The notes: generated by a model from the letters alone, not told the origin. A stretch of 64,000 bases of DNA from Monosporascus cannonballus (GCA_004154925.1 QJNS01000221.1:1-64000), one strand, 5' to 3'; positions 11,660 through 25,800 are shown, numbered from the stretch's first letter. Translations and numbers: made by a program.

Positions 11660-12485
11660 GATTGCTCGAATCGCTTTATCAAGACGGTACTTTCGCCTTT
11701 AGCATCACCAGTCGACAAGTATGTGTTTTATTTTTAAAGGAATTGTCGCGTCCAGTTGAGGACCATGTCACAGGGCTTTCGTAGACGAAGGGAAAAAATT
11801 CCAAAAAATATATATATAAAATAAAATAAAAAGAATAAAAAAGACATAGCGCGTACAAAAAACCAACCCCCACGAAGTTTGCAATTGGAAAAGGCCGCTA
11901 GTACCAGTGCGCTTACAAAGGAAGAATGAGGTGGTCCATGCTCGCCTTGCTTCCAGGGCTTTCAATTGTTCTACCGCTTCTGCGCACGCACCTCCACTCC
12001 AGCCTTGTAGGTACCTAGGTACGTACCTAACTATCAGCTATCAGTACTAGGAAGTAACCAACCAAGATAGACATCTGGAAGCAGCTTCCTCCCAAAGGCC
12101 CCCCACACAAGTAGGACTAAAACGCGCCGCACGTTCACTTTGGGGCGTTCGTCCAGCAAGCGGCATCCGGGCCCGTAAACAATCACTTTAGCACTCGTTG
12201 TTGTTCTCCTTCAGATTTCTAATCGCCGTACCTGGATATTCTTGGGAATATCTAGATTCCATTCTGCCGCTCTACCTGCGAGGGATATACGGGGCTATCA
12301 GTATCTTCCCAACACACCGAGGTATATACCCACCTTTTGCTTCGTTGCGCCTAGCTTTAGGGGGGTTCCCTCTACTACATCGCTCGTTCGTGCCTACACG
12401 AACCTACGCTAACTTTGCAAGGCTACACGGGTTATAGCGTTTACCCCCTCCACGAAGCCTACGCCCTCCCGCGTCATCGTGAACC
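11660..12485. promoter_or_regulatory. Divergent promoter region between MRD1 and LC8
   Basis: This 826 bp stretch separates two genes transcribed away from each other. It contains the nested palindrome TAGGTACCTAGGTACGTACC (12008-12027), an A/T-rich stretch at 11800-11840, and a pyrimidine-rich leader before the LC8 ATG. No coding frame is convincing. Confidence 0.5.
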
Positions 12486-13151
12486 ATGGCCGAACAGACA
12501 TCGCCCACGCAAGCCGCCGGCCGCGATAAGCTCGAAGGTGCGTTTTCTCTTCCACCCGAACGGAAGTCCGGGAGGAATGACGGAAAGAGCTTGGCTGACG
12601 CAGTTTGCACAACCTACAGCACAGATCAAGGCGGCCGACATGGTCAGCGATCTTCCCACCGAACAGCCCGGCTCGACACTTCGATGCTAACCATGGCATA
12701 TAGACTGAGGATATGCAGCAAGAGGCAATCGACGTCGGTATGTTGTGCTGCCGCCCACTTGGAATAGGAGAGTGAACTAAATCCCGGATGCTCCAGCTCA
12801 GGAGGCCATGGGCAAGTTCACCATAGAGAAGGATATTGCGCAACACATTAAGAGAACGGTACGGCCGCATGCCACCTGCAGGGCTCCCGCCTTTCGGGGA
12901 TAACCTTAGTGGACGCTAATGTCTCTGCCTAGTTTGACGAGCGAAAGGGTCCGACCTGGCATTGCATCGTGGGAAGGAACTTCGGCAGCTTCGTTACTCA
13001 CGGTATGCATTCCCGCGGCGGTCCCACATGATGCAGCAACCAGGGACATGAGGCGAGAGAGAGACACACATGCTGACCCGACCTAGAGACCAAGCACTTC
13101 ATCTACTTCTACCTCGGCCACTGCGCCATCCTACTCTTCAAGACCCAGTAA
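12486..13151 (+). CDS. Dynein light chain LC8 (DLC1/DYNLL/Dyn2 type)
   Basis: Small homodimeric hub that binds short linear motifs and serves as a light chain of cytoplasmic dynein. The gene is cut into six tiny exons: 12486-12537, 12620-12642, 12704-12737, 12797-12858, 12933-13002 and 13087-13151 (306 nt, 101 aa). Five introns of 59-84 bp use GT donors and AG acceptors, with branch sites such as TGCTAAC and TGCTGAC. The joined product runs through the family signatures [49 protein letters not shown] and [17 protein letters not shown] in order. Canonical LC8 has 89 residues; the extra dozen are an N-terminal Gln/Ala/Glu-rich extension. Every join keeps frame, which makes the model strong although no single exon exceeds 70 nt. 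Confidence 0.97.
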
Positions 13152-16100
13152 GGTTTGATGCTGGTTGATGCGACGTTCCCGGCATGTACATCCGCGCCCT
13201 GGCTTCGTAATGTCGATAGGCATTGGCGTCTGTGAAAAACAATTGAGAATGCGGCTCGTGGAACACTACTATCTTTTGGGATTCGTTGTAACGCCCGTCT
13301 CCTGATCCTGTATTTACATCGGCCGCTTAGCTGTGGTCAAAATCCGAACGACATTTTTTAAAAGCCAAAAGGGCGAGGCCTTGCTGTTAAAAGACGGAAG
13401 CAAGCAAACAAGAATATGCAGACTCTACCTCCGCTCCCTAGGTCAATGGGTTGCGTGACCACGTGCGAGTAATAGCCGCAATGTGCCTGGTGCCCTGGGG
13501 CCTCTTGAAGAATTCTCCCCTGCACGAGTCGATCTTTCGCTGCCGCAGCGGCAGTGACGTCCATGCACACCACCTTCGGGGTAGACCGGACATGGGGGCC
13601 AAATCAAGGAAATCCCCATTCCGAGACGGAAATATACCTACATTGCGATAGGGCGAGACACCATTCCGTTCTGAGCTATCATATCCAGAGCAAAGGAAGG
13701 GAGCTCGAGTACGGCTCATCACCGGCCGGTCGAGAGCAAGCCACCAGATGCTAGAGAGAGATCTGAGTTACCCCACAATGTCCTCTCGTGATCGAGGTTT
13801 TCCACGTATATGCCGCGGCGAGTGAGACATCTGCATCGCCCCCCCCCCCTTTTGAAGCCCCTAGCCCGAATCCAGCTAATCCACGGATACGTGGGTAGTG
13901 TAATCCGGGACCTACCTATTAATGCGTGTGCGAAGTAGGCATGGATGTGGACGACCCCGCAGTATCGGGTCCCGTCCCCCCTTTCCTCGCCTCTAACGGT
14001 TAGGTAATCCTGCTAGCGCACGCTGTTTAGGACAATCTCCCGCGTTGGCAGCCAAACACCTGTCGATCTCCCTCAGGCTTAGAGTCTATTATGTAGGTAT
14101 TAGCCAGTCGCGTACATATTGGGATTTTAGTCACATCAGCCGCTTTTCGTTGGTATAATTCGATGTCTTGCCTATACTCACCTGGGGTACATAGGGGAGT
14201 ATCGCCCCGGTGGGTGCTTAACGGCCCGGCCTAGCCGAGGGTTCTCGTCTCCATAGCTCCAGGGGCTGTCACCGCTTCGCGGGTGGTTCTCGGCGGGGGA
14301 GGTATGATATCCCGACCGTCCCGCGTCCCTCGTCCCTGTTTAACGATTGGCAGCGCAACTCGTTATGCATGAGCACTTGTGCTTGGTATACACATACCGC
14401 TCATTACTGGCTATTACTATGACTATGTGGGAGACTGCGTTCTTATTGCCAAAAAAAAAAGGATATTTAAGAGGCTTCGCTAGGTGGGCTGATGCGCGTG
14501 TTCGAAAGTTATTATAGGGACGGACGAGAAGCTCCTGCCTTTAGGGTCGGCGCTATCGATGCGAGGACGCCGGGGGACAGGGTCTTCAGGGTCCAAGGTT
14601 AGTTTCTGGATGCTTTGCCCTTCGGAGAAGCTAGAAAACGTAAATGCATCGCTGCGGAGGTCGGGAATATGTACGCCGTGGCAGAATAGGTGTTTTGCAG
14701 CTTTCACCCGAGCGTGCCAGATTGTCTGTTCCTGCAACCTTCCGAAGATCGTTAGATTTTAGTGCCAGCTACCTTATCACCCATCCCAGCAAGGTTCTCG
14801 GCGCTTTCCCAGCCCTGGCTCTTCCTTGCCATCCCGCACCCCGATGCAGCGCAACCGCTGGCAATTCGGTATCTGCGAAGCGAAGCGGCATGCTCCGGAG
14901 ACGGGGTGGTTATGTCAGCGGGGTACTCATCACTTTTTACGTCGAATTTCTCCTTCCTCCGAATGCCCCTCAACACGTACATACCTAATGCCGGAGCTCG
15001 GCATAACAGCTCAAAAGGAACAGTAAGGAGCATGATATCCTATCCCAAGCTACAGGAAAGCAATGCTGGGCGCCCGGTAGAATGCATGCAAAATACCAAG
15101 AAGTCCGCGATATAATTATGGCCTAGGTGGAGGAGGACCCAGGCGGCGTGCTTGTTTCCATATACACAGGTCTCAATACTTTAAAGCTGGTTTTCGTTAG
15201 CGGAGTCTGTTACGTGCAGCTGACTGCCTACGTTCGCTCATCCCCTGGATGTTGGGCTACTTAGACCCATGTGACCTTTCCATTCCGACTGGTGATGGTC
15301 CATTTTATTATTAATAAAGCCACCAGTTGTCCCCTAGACTGCTAAGTAAGCACAGAGAACGCTGGCTAAGCAGTGACATACCGAGGTGGACCTGTGGTTG
15401 ATAATTCCAAGGCGAAGTGGACTAGATCGAAGCTCTTATCTACTGAATGGTAGACGGTAGCGTTAGCTCGTGCCTTACTTCGTCGGCTGAGATGTACCGA
15501 TCGGCGGACGTATGAGACGTGCAGCAGACTTTCTGAGCAACGTCTTGCATCTGGAAGATAGATATGTCGCACTTGACTACGGCACGTAGCTACACCTGTC
15601 AATGAACCAGACACATGGCAAGTATGGGTGGGCCCGTGTGATGGCGCAGAGGGTTTTGTCCGTCTTCTGGTTCGCAGTGCGGCTTTACTTGACTTTCTGT
15701 TCTCGGCCGGGTGCTGGTGCAAGAACGGCAAGACAGACTGACGGGCCAATTGTCTGTGGACTGGGGTAGATATCATCAGTCGGGCAACGTCTTTACGTCA
15801 TTTCCAAGGAGGCATCTTCGTTCTGTATCGGCCGCGAACAGAGAATGACGGGGGAGAGTGGGCGAGGGAGACATGTGGCATGTCTAATCGGTTGCATTGA
15901 CGAGATGCAATCGCTGGCTTGGGAAGATATGTCTAGCTGACGTGTGGGCTCAAACAAGTATGATTCGATGAGAATTGCTTGGGACCTTGGATTGGGCGTA
16001 TTTCATATTATCTCGCATGGAAGACCCAAAGGAATACCGCGTACCTACGTAGTACCTCCTAGCGAGCTCTACTAGTCGGGAATAGCGGCAAAGCGGTTCA

Positions 16101-19100
16101 CTCAATAAGCGTCCATTCAATATAGAGCACCGTGAGTCGGTAGCAAGGCCGCACGGTACGGCGCGCGGAGATGGCTAATCCGCCTGTAAGGTCGGTAAAA
16201 CGAGCCGTAGATCAAAAGAGGTGATGCGACCGGGCGTGGTGACACCAAGACTGTCGTTGAAGCTGGCTGAAGCTGGTTGAGGCAACCAGCTACGAGATTC
16301 AGCACTTGTTCTGCTCTGTAACCAGGCTTCCTGGACGAAGGCTTACAAACTCGGACCTACCGAGTATACCGTGTCAGCGGCAAAGCTGCACCATAGATCT
16401 AAGTGGTTACTTACATAGGTGCATGTAAGCAACGTGCTACCCCCCTAGTCGCCCTCAGCCACGGCCGGCCCAAAGGGTCCACCGGGTAGACCCGTAATGG
16501 TACCTATGCTAAAGCGTCTCCTGGGACCTGGAAACACGACATGCGAGGTTGTAAGTTACATAGGTTAGTATGTAGGTACGCCTAAAGCAGGTTGAGAAAG
16601 GCTTTGGGGGCCATTATCGCCTCGTGTTGGTTGTGAAACTCCCAATTGCTATCAGCTGCGTTGGATCCATCTCATCTGCTGAAATTGGAGGGTCCAAGAT
16701 TCATTTCGTGCGTTTCATCGACAGGGTCTACTCTTCAAAACAACCTTGGGAAGCAAAGATCGTAACCCGATGCTTCCCCATAGGGCGGAGAGCGGGACTC
16801 TGCCCGAAAGATGGGGCTCTCAGCTGACGACCAGTCGGCTAGTCTGTCGGGCTTCATGCCCCTATGGTCAGAGACGTGTCAGTTGGCATAACCCATCTAA
16901 GACAATCTCACTTGCGATGTCTTAGATACCAGATCATCATCTGCACGAATCTTATCCTTATCTTACCTTATTGACCGATCAAAAAAATCCTGATTGATAC
17001 TAATTAGGTAATAGTAAAGACCTAGGTAGTGAAGCACACCGACTTCCCCTTGTTGCTATTGTATTAATCAACGTTGGCCCAGCGAACTCTCCGGAGTCGG
17101 GCTCTCCAATACGATGCTTCAGGTACCACAGTAGTACCGGGAAGTTCTCGGGCGCAACCACGACCATGGGACTTTGGGTAAAGGGGTAGATGTTCGTTCG
17201 ACTGAAGGTCCAGGCTCGAGTTAATACATACACATCTGTGAGTTATATGCTGAAATGGCGTGGGGTGAGGCAAGATACAAGACGCAAGAGGCATAGACAC
17301 CAACAGCGTCGTCTCTCGTCACTGGCTGTAGCACGCCTTTTGAGTTACACTTTGAGGCTATTCTCCTACTGTCTATCGTCTCTTCTTGCTATTTATGGTT
17401 AAGGCTGAGAAGAGATGCGGCGAGAGCCGAGTAAAAGAGCACTGCGCGGCCAGGTTTGTGACATAACTTCACCTATATGTAGATTTATGGCTGGATGTAT
17501 GTCTCATGTCACTGGAATTGGCTCAAGAGGGATTAATTGGTGGCATCTTACCCTCAACCAATCCTTTCTAGTCGAACTTGAGAACAGGCACGGAGGTAAG
17601 TACTTACCACAAACTTCCGCTAAATAGCTGGCTACCTCTAGCTTCCGGGCCCTACATCTCCAGCGAAACTGTAATAGCCATGTCCCAACTTCCCTTTTAC
17701 TGTTTCTACAACATTAAACTTAATTTGTACGCACACGTCTCTTCGGCTCCGTAACGCAGAACTATGTACATAGTTACCTAGAGTAGTCTTTAAAATCATG
17801 CCACTATAGAGCAACAAACCATCGGCCTCATCGGGGGTAATGGAGATCTTGCTGACAACGCTGATCACCTGTGAGGATGCGCCATGGGTCTAGGTGCCGT
17901 GGACTGTCAGAGAAGTCTCCGCCAGGTACCGACTGCTGTAAATGGTAGATCCGTACCTGGCTTTGGGAACAGTAGGTTGATGTGTACTGCATGGTACATG
18001 TATTGCACGCCACGTATACATCGTACCTGGTTGTCCGCGAAGGATTCACTAGGTTGCATAATGTATTATGGGGAGCCGAACCCTTCTTTCTCTGCCGCCT
18101 CATTCTACGATCAACTCGTAGTTGGCCAGTTGATCGCCTACGACGTATTATATATCCCCCGCTGCTCAATTCGAGTCATATGCCGTCATTGTAGGCAATT
18201 AGGCAGTCAAGTTTTTGGTTTTGCGTAACAGTCGCGCATCAACACCGACTGCGTGACTTTGCTCACCGAACGATTCCGATGCTTTCGGAGAGGGCGCGTT
18301 CGTTCCTATTCTCTCGACTTGTGCCTCCACTGCCACACGGGGACCCTCCCCTCGTGTATGTATGCATCGCACGAGGCACCTGTTCCGGCTTACTACTACA
18401 TACGCCTAGCGGCAACACAATGAGGGCAATGGGCCATGGATGGTATTCTCTCGGTTCCTAGATGTCAAATACTTCCCTATGGTGCCTACCTACATGGGGC
18501 ATGATGCAATCCGAAGGATTGGGCCATCTTGGGAGAGGTGTCGGAGTTGTCTCCATGTCATTGTTTCTTTTTACGCCTACAATTCGTTATACGCAAACCT
18601 TTTAGATATATGCATATACCATATACACGCCTAGCTAAAGCATCCAATTACTACCTATGCTAGGGTACCTAGTTCTTATGGTCCGGAGCTTTTAGAATCT
18701 GCATCTGTGGTTCGATTTGAGGACTGTTGTCCCTGACGTGTTGTGCAATGCCTACGGTGGGTAAGCAGAGCTTTATCACCTAACTACGTACGTTAGTGTA
18801 TTCGAAGTTTCTGCTTACCGGTATATCCGGGGATTTACATGTATTGGACCGAGAGACCGGAACCCCCAAGGTTGAAGAGATGCATCACGTTGCTGAAGAT
18901 TCTCTCGGCGTCTCTCAGTTCGGCAGGGCAGATCCGCCGATTGCATCACACTACTTATGTACCCCCGAACACGCCAAAGCCACCGCGCCATTTCCCCCTT
19001 GGGATCACAGTGCCCCCCGTACGAATTCGAGTCAGCTCCGGCTTATTATGAATGGTCGACGGGTAGCTACTGGACAGTTGAGGAACTGGGCACTCCACCC

Positions 19101-20228
19101 GAAGGGGAAACGCATGGTGCATCTGGGTATCCGTGGATCCTAAACCCCTGTATGTGTGGCCCAGCCACGAAGTACCTCACGCGTGCACGGCGTATCTGTC
19201 ACCTTGGCCCCATAATACGTATTACACATTACACACAGTAGTCGGCCTGCGGCAGCGTGGCTTGTCTAATGCCAAATCGCCGGCTCTAACTCAGCACCCA
19301 AGTCACAAACCTAACACAATGAGGCCGATACCCCCCTCTTCGCAAACCTAAGTTGAAGAAATAAGGTTCATATTACAATGAATCGAGCTCTCTACATGCG
19401 TACCGACTTTCAAGACAGGTATTGTGGGCCATCAAATTCTTGCAAGGTCAAGGTTCCTTTATATCGAAACAATTTACGTTTAGGTGAACAAGGGGAACAA
19501 TGGTAGTACGTACGAGTAAGTGGGCTTGGATTCTGCTAACAGCGATCGTTCGAGAAAAAGGGAATCTTGGGGGTTAATTAGCTGGGTACAGGCTCGTGGA
19601 CTTAATAAGCGCTCCATCGAATAGACGAGCCGATCAACGAATGAATAAAATGCAAGTAGGCGGATCGATTGAATACGTACAGTACTACGTGACTTATGAA
19701 TAGTACCTCCGGAGTACCTGACACACACCAAGCCCGCCTATGTACATTAGTTACAGTAGCTTGTCTCCACCCTCCCACCCATCCAACTCCAGTCAATGTT
19801 CCCTTCTTTCTCCTCTTGACCAAGAAGAGAGAGACAAACCACACCATACTGGACCTCGTCCAACCCAGAACTAGACCTCCTGGTAGTCTCTTTCTCCTCT
19901 TCTCCAGGTTCTACGAATCCACGAATCTTCCCCATCCACCTCTCCTTCTGTCGAACGAGCGTCTTCCTCAACAGACTTTCAGGAGCTTCCTTACCTACCT
20001 AACCCCGTGTCGCTCCTCGATCACAGCTCACCCCAGCCATGTAACACAGCTTACATGTGAAGTTGACCATTGTTAAGTTGGACTCTCGACAGTCTAGCTA
20101 GGTGCAGAGTGTCGGCGCAATTGTGTCTTTCCTTGACGAGTACGAACTGCGATTACGAATACAGTCACCCTTAGATCCGAAGCGGCAGTCCGTTGCAACG
20201 ACCGTCCAACAAGCCCAAACCGCCCAAG
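13152..20228. other. 7 kb gene-poor intergenic region
   Basis: No gene could be supported on either strand. Open frames are short, overlap on all frames and show no domain. The sequence is rich in GTAC/CCTAGG-type short palindromes and CCTACC/GGTAGG runs. A C10 tract lies near 13840 and an A10 tract near 14450. A frame near 19030-19200 (+) reads like protein (YEWSTGSYWTVEELGTPP) but has no start, splice partner or recognised family. The last 400 bp (19800-20228) are pyrimidine-rich, as expected for the leader of the ELL-like gene. Confidence 0.5.
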
Positions 20229-22539
20229 ATGTCGGTGCTGACGATCCCCAATAACGGTCTCCAGCTGGAGAGCTCCGCCAAGTCGAGCAACTTTCTCCCG
20301 CTGCAGGCTTTTGGTATAACCTTGAATGACAATGTCATCGAGGACTTGATAAAGCGTGTACAGAATGGCGACCAGATTGAACTGAGCTTGGGCAATGATC
20401 CTGTAAGTGGACCTTCGGCGTGCCCCATTTTCTACCCGCACCACCATGGTCCCTTCGCTCAGCATATTATCTTTCTTTGCGTAAGAAGCTATGTGGATTC
20501 TTGTGCCATGAACCGGGATCCGGGCTCTGCCGGCATTATGTTACAGTTGGAAACTTTATGGAGCCTGACAAACCTTGTTTACACACAGAGCTTCCACTAT
20601 GGATCGAAAGTTCAGAAGATTGAGCCGGGCTCGTTCGAGTACGACCTATACCTTACGAATCTTGACGACTCCCCGACGAAAGCGCAAAGGTTGCCAAGCC
20701 CGACCATGTCATTATTCAAGAAGCCCGCCGGAACCACTGGGAAGCCTGCGAAATCTCAAACCGAGAGAGCGGCGAAAGGGGGCAAGCTGCCCGGCCGGGC
20801 ACCATCCTCCGGCCCTGAGTCGGATAAGAACACCAGCGGGTATGACATGATTGGCGACATAAGTTAGAGCGATACTGACCCGTGTTAGAACGAAGTTGGT
20901 CAATGGCATACCAAAGGATGTCACGCAAAGAGGCAAAGGGGGCAAAGGGGGCAAAGGCGGCGGTTTTCTACCCGCGGGTAAATCGATGGCGACAGCATTG
21001 TCAAGCAACACGTCCCGGTCTCTTCCCCCGAGTCCGAGTCTCAACAGCGCCAAGTCTCCGAATCCGGTAATATCCGCTTCCCAACAGCTGCTCGAGAAGA
21101 ACAAGGAGCAGAGAAGCATCCTTGTGCATGAGCTTGCGGCGAGAGATCAAGCTTACGAGCACCTCCAGAATTGTTGGATGGGCGCCGACTCGGACCTGAA
21201 ACCAACTCTTGAAAAGGTCGCAACTTATGATGAGTTGAGCAAGAAGTGGAGCTTGAAAAAGCTGTTCTGGAAGGAATTGGATGTATGGAACTACAACTAC
21301 GACAGTGCTGAGGATCGGCAGGCTGCTATCGACAACGCCATCAAACAGTACGACAAACAGAGAATTGGCACGACTTCGCCTGAGTGGGAGAGACTTCTCC
21401 CCCCGGAAGAAAGGGGTCAGGGGAAAACCTTGAGTAAACTACAGGCAACCCTGGCGAATCGTAACATCACCCACGTGCAGAAGACGGAGGATGGTGGTAA
21501 GGGCGATGTCGACTCCTCAAAACCTAAGAGCGCGCCGATGTCCCGTTCAGGCTCTCAATCGGGTACCTCGAAGACAAAGAAATCCACCGACCAGGCAAAG
21601 CGCCTCCTCTCGACCAACCCCAAGAAACCTGCCGCGCCCAAGAAGCCAATTGGCAAAGCCAAACTGGCTGACGAGAAAGATAAGAGGGGCCCGCTGTCAG
21701 AAGAGTTTGTACTTGATTCGGGCAGCAGCGGCGATGAGGCGCCACCCTCGAATCCGGCGCCGGCCGCTAAACCGCGGCCCGTCGAGAAGCCGAATAAAAG
21801 ACCCGTAGAACAAGTAGCGGAGAAGGCTGCTGAGAGGCGGAAAGGATCCCCTGCGCCCGTTTCGGCGCCCAAGCCGAAACCTATTGTTCGAGCTCCACGC
21901 GCACCCTTGAAAGCCCCGATCTCCGCCTCCACCAAACGGGCACGCGAGGACGACGACAGCAGCTCAAGCTCGGGTACACCGCTGTCGAAGCGTCTTAAAC
22001 CTAAGGAGATACAGAAACCTCGCCCTAATACCACTACAGCAAAGCACCGCATGTCGGATGTAAGCCAGACTTCCCGCAGTACCGTCACGGCGACGCAATC
22101 CTCGAACTTTTCTATCAAGAGCAAGAACACATCTCCAGCCAAGTCATCGCCGCTTGCCTCATCACCCCCTACCAATGCATCGGACCTCGAAGAGCAAAGC
22201 CAGGGCCGGACGCAAAGTCAGAAGAAGAAACAGCAACAGCAACGCAATGGAGACCGCACCAATGGACTAACGAATGGCAACTCGGTGTTGAGTATCAAGA
22301 AGCGCAAGGAGCGGGAAACGGAGCCGCCTGTGCCGAATAAGAGACCGCGGGTGAGCAAGGAAGTTCTGAAACGGGCATCGCTATTTACGCGATATTATGA
22401 GCGATACGAGGCACTTCACAAGGAGATCGTGACTCTGAAGGAACCCCCTGAGGATAAGCTAGCGGATCTCCTTGACATGCGGGAGCGACTAGTGACAATG
22501 AAGAGCGAAATAGCTCGCGAGGTTGCGGCTAGTGCGTAA
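20229..22539 (+). CDS. ELL-like RNA polymerase II elongation factor
   Basis: Predicted three exons, 20229-20402, 20589-20839 and 20889-22539 (691 aa). The introns are 186 bp (GTAAGT...ACAG) and 49 bp (GTATGA...TTAG, branch CTGAC), and both joins keep frame. The N-terminus (GITLNDNVIEDLIKRVQN, then SFHYGSKVQKI and YDLYLTNLDD) resembles the ELL N-terminal domain, which binds Pol II in other eukaryotes. The middle (about residues 330-620) is a basic, Ser/Pro/Lys-rich linker with several nuclear-localisation-like clusters (SKRLKPK, KRPRVSK). The C-terminus (LFTRYYERYEALHKEIVTL) matches the occludin/ELL homology fold that contacts EAF-type partners. The ATG at 20229 is the first in frame; upstream codons are open but lack ATG. 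Family placement is by domain pattern, so moderately sure. Confidence 0.8.
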
Positions 22540-22794
22540 GCGCGCGGAGAAAGGGATGACAAGGAAGAGCATGGGACAGAAGAAATGATAGGGGTAGTGG
22601 GAACGAAAATAGGGATATGCCCTTATCTATCGATGTGACTTCTGGGGATACTGGTTGGTCCGGTAATGCATCTTTGGCGCTAAAAGGAGATATACACGCA
22701 TACAGGATAGAGGGTTCGGCATTTTGCATGGCATGATTCAGGGGTTTACACTCGCATTGGGACTCGAGGGTTAGGAGTTACACTGACAGTACGA

Positions 22795-22812
22795 GCAAGC
22801 AAGCAAGCAAGC
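22795..22812. repeat. GCAA microsatellite
   Basis: Four and a half copies of GCAA in tandem, 3' of the ELL-like gene. Confidence 0.9.
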
Positions 22813-25800
22813 CACAGCGAAATGAATTTATTTTTGACGGATGATCTATTCTCGGGTTTCTCACCTATACTGCATTCGGGGTTCGATAGATGGTGTACTC
22901 TTGATCATGTAAGGGCACGCGCAATGCAGGTAGAGAGAGGGGGATGAACAGGGGAATGCCGGGAACCCGGAGGCCGTCACCATGATACGTATGGATGGTG
23001 GGACGGTCGGCCAGCTGATTAGCTACCAGACCTTCACGAAGCGAGAGGACAGGGAGAGAATCTCATATAGACGCATGTGTGTGTGCAAGCTGCAAGCACA
23101 GGGAAGATGGTGGTGGGCGGGCTGCCACACGTGGGACCGGCAGGATCAGGCTACCTGAGGTGTGTAAGCATCCACCTGGCTTGTCGAGCGAATGGCATAG
23201 AAGACCTCGGACAAGACAAGCCTGAATGGAGCCTGGCGCATCACACTTGTCAACCTACTTCTCTCTATGGCACACACGCACACGCACACTCGCGCGCTCT
23301 CTCGCTCGCTCGCTTTCTCGTTTCTGTGCTGTTTGCTACATGTTGATTGTTCGGTCCACACCATACTATGTCATGCCATGCGGTTCTATGCCACCCGCTT
23401 GCCGGATAGATATCCAGGCAAAGAGGGTATAGGATATATATGCATGCAGGTCCGTATTTAGGTACCCCATGTAGGTATACATGCAGGTACGCAAGGCATG
23501 CTGGGTCTTCGCCGATGCTTCCAGCTCTGAGAGTCAGGCCCCTTCCAACATCACGTGTGGATGGATGATGGACGGTTGGATGTGTTGCACCACAGCCACC
23601 ACCACCACCTCCCACGCAGACCACGGCGACGACATCGAGGACCAACTGGAAAGATCGTCCGTCGTCAAAATTTTTTTACATGAGCTGTCGGAGACAGAGG
23701 AGAAGCAACCTTCTTGTTTCTTTTATATTCCGTAATTGACATACGAAGAAGCATGGTGGATGGTGTCTCGCCTCACGCGCGCATACATGCGCATACACGC
23801 CTACCCTACCTACCAACCCAACAACAGCAGAATTACCTACATAGGAACTACTGTAGAAACAGCCCGGAGATGCCATAGATTCGATTGTTCATCCCGTGTC
23901 CCGCGCTTCCCGCGTCTACTCTAGCTGCGCAAGTTACTGTCACGCACAAATATTTACATACGGCCCTGTTACCTCCGGGGTTTCCGCGGTGGGGTTCTGC
24001 GTTCTTTATTAGGAAACTCGGATGAAGAGCAGATGGTATTCTCAAGCTGGTCGCGTGAGGTGACACAGACAGACACGTTTTCGCTATCAATCTTTCAACG
24101 GACCCTACCCTTTGTGCCTACATGCGCGCTGCTGCTGTTCCATGCAGGGACAGAGGGCAACGATCTCGGCAGCATGGGGCGGATCTCGCACGAGGCGGGG
24201 TAGCCGCCCGGTCTCCTCTTCTGCAGGGCCCCGCGACTATTTACCTGCTGCAGGAATAAGGAATACAACTTCGCCGGCCCACACGTAGCGGCGGTACATT
24301 GCCTACCTATTCTGGGTCGGGATGTCGGGCACCATCGGCGCTGACGTTTCTTTTCGCGGGGACACAGAGATCGCGAGACACGGCGAAAATAGAAAACGCA
24401 ATGTCAGACAGTGCCTTGAAACCGAGTTAATTTCCGCAATGCCAGCGGGATGACGGATGGTGCGACTGTGGGGGGGAGGGGCGTAAAGAAACCCAGGAGG
24501 GGGGCGCAACGTCCAACAAAGCCGGCAGCGTCTCCGCGAAAATTCAGAGCGGCGAGGCAACGGGTCGCTCGCCCGTCCCATCCCACCGTCTATCATCTCG
24601 GCCCCTACTGCTGCTATAGCGGGATGCATGCTTGCTGCCGCGTTGCTGCTGCATGCATGTAATGCACCTGGGATGGATCGCAGGGACTGGGGCACAAACG
24701 ACGCAGGCCTTGCTTCTCGCTGCGCAATATTGCATACCCAATGCGGCCTGTCTGGAACCCCGGTCATGGGCCAGCTATCTGCTTAGGTAGGTGAGGTAGG
24801 TAGCTTGGGTGGTAGTTCCAACGCCAGAATCTTCTTGCGCCAAATGCTCCATGTTTCGATAACGAGCGCCGACATGTTTCATCCCAATCCGGATGGTTCT
24901 TGAAGCAAAGTAAGATGTGACGCGCATTTCCGCTAACGAGCCGCTGCTAGTTGTACACGGGTACGTTTAACCGATATCGCTAACACATGTCCATGTTTGC
25001 TCGTGTCGCAACATACTAGAGCAGACTTAACGAATGAGCTTTGGTCAGATCCCGAAGATAGAAATGGTCGGGCGGTGCGGAGAAATCATGATGGGGCAGC
25101 GCCCGACGATTCCCAGCCGGTGTTGGCGTGTGGAAGCAGCCGTCGTTCCCGTCCAGTCAAAGGTTTGAGGCGTCCTGAGCCTTAGCTGGCGGGGTCCATG
25201 AGCAAGGTTTCGACGATCCGAGTCTTGTTTGCACTGGTCGATCGGCGCGCAGATGCAGATATCCCTGTTCACAGAACCCACTATCCAGGCAACGGTGATC
25301 TCCTGTCGGTTGCGCTTGCCTGCGCCCCTCCACTAGCGCGTTAATTATCAAGCGCCTCTGGGTGTTGTCTGGGTGTGACGGCGCTTGTGTGTGGAGGGGT
25401 CCCGGCAAATGCAATAATCTTCCACTTATGTATGCAGCTAAACTGCTAGCTAGGCGAGCCAGAGTGTCGGGACACTAGCGCATTTACACGATAGGCAGAC
25501 AACTCTACCACTGTATGTCGGTAGCATGCAGGCAATAAGTGTGGGAGGTCATATATGATATATTTTGTTCCGCGATGATTCGGATAGGAATTACGTAATG
25601 CACGTATGCCGGACGGCAAAGGGCATTTGGAATACATGCAAGGGCGGTTGCAACCTTGGGTTGTGACCATCAAGAGGTATATCACGCTGAGCTCTAGCTC
25701 TGAGGGGACCGGCGCAAGTGGATTGGCCGTTCTGATTAGACAATTCTACCTGTAGGTCATCGGTTTCGGTAGATGAAAAATGCCACGTCTAGACAGACGG

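Noticed and set aside
18796..19240. Overlapping + strand frames with protein-like stretches
   Set aside because: No start/splice architecture and no family match; kept only as a note in the gap description.
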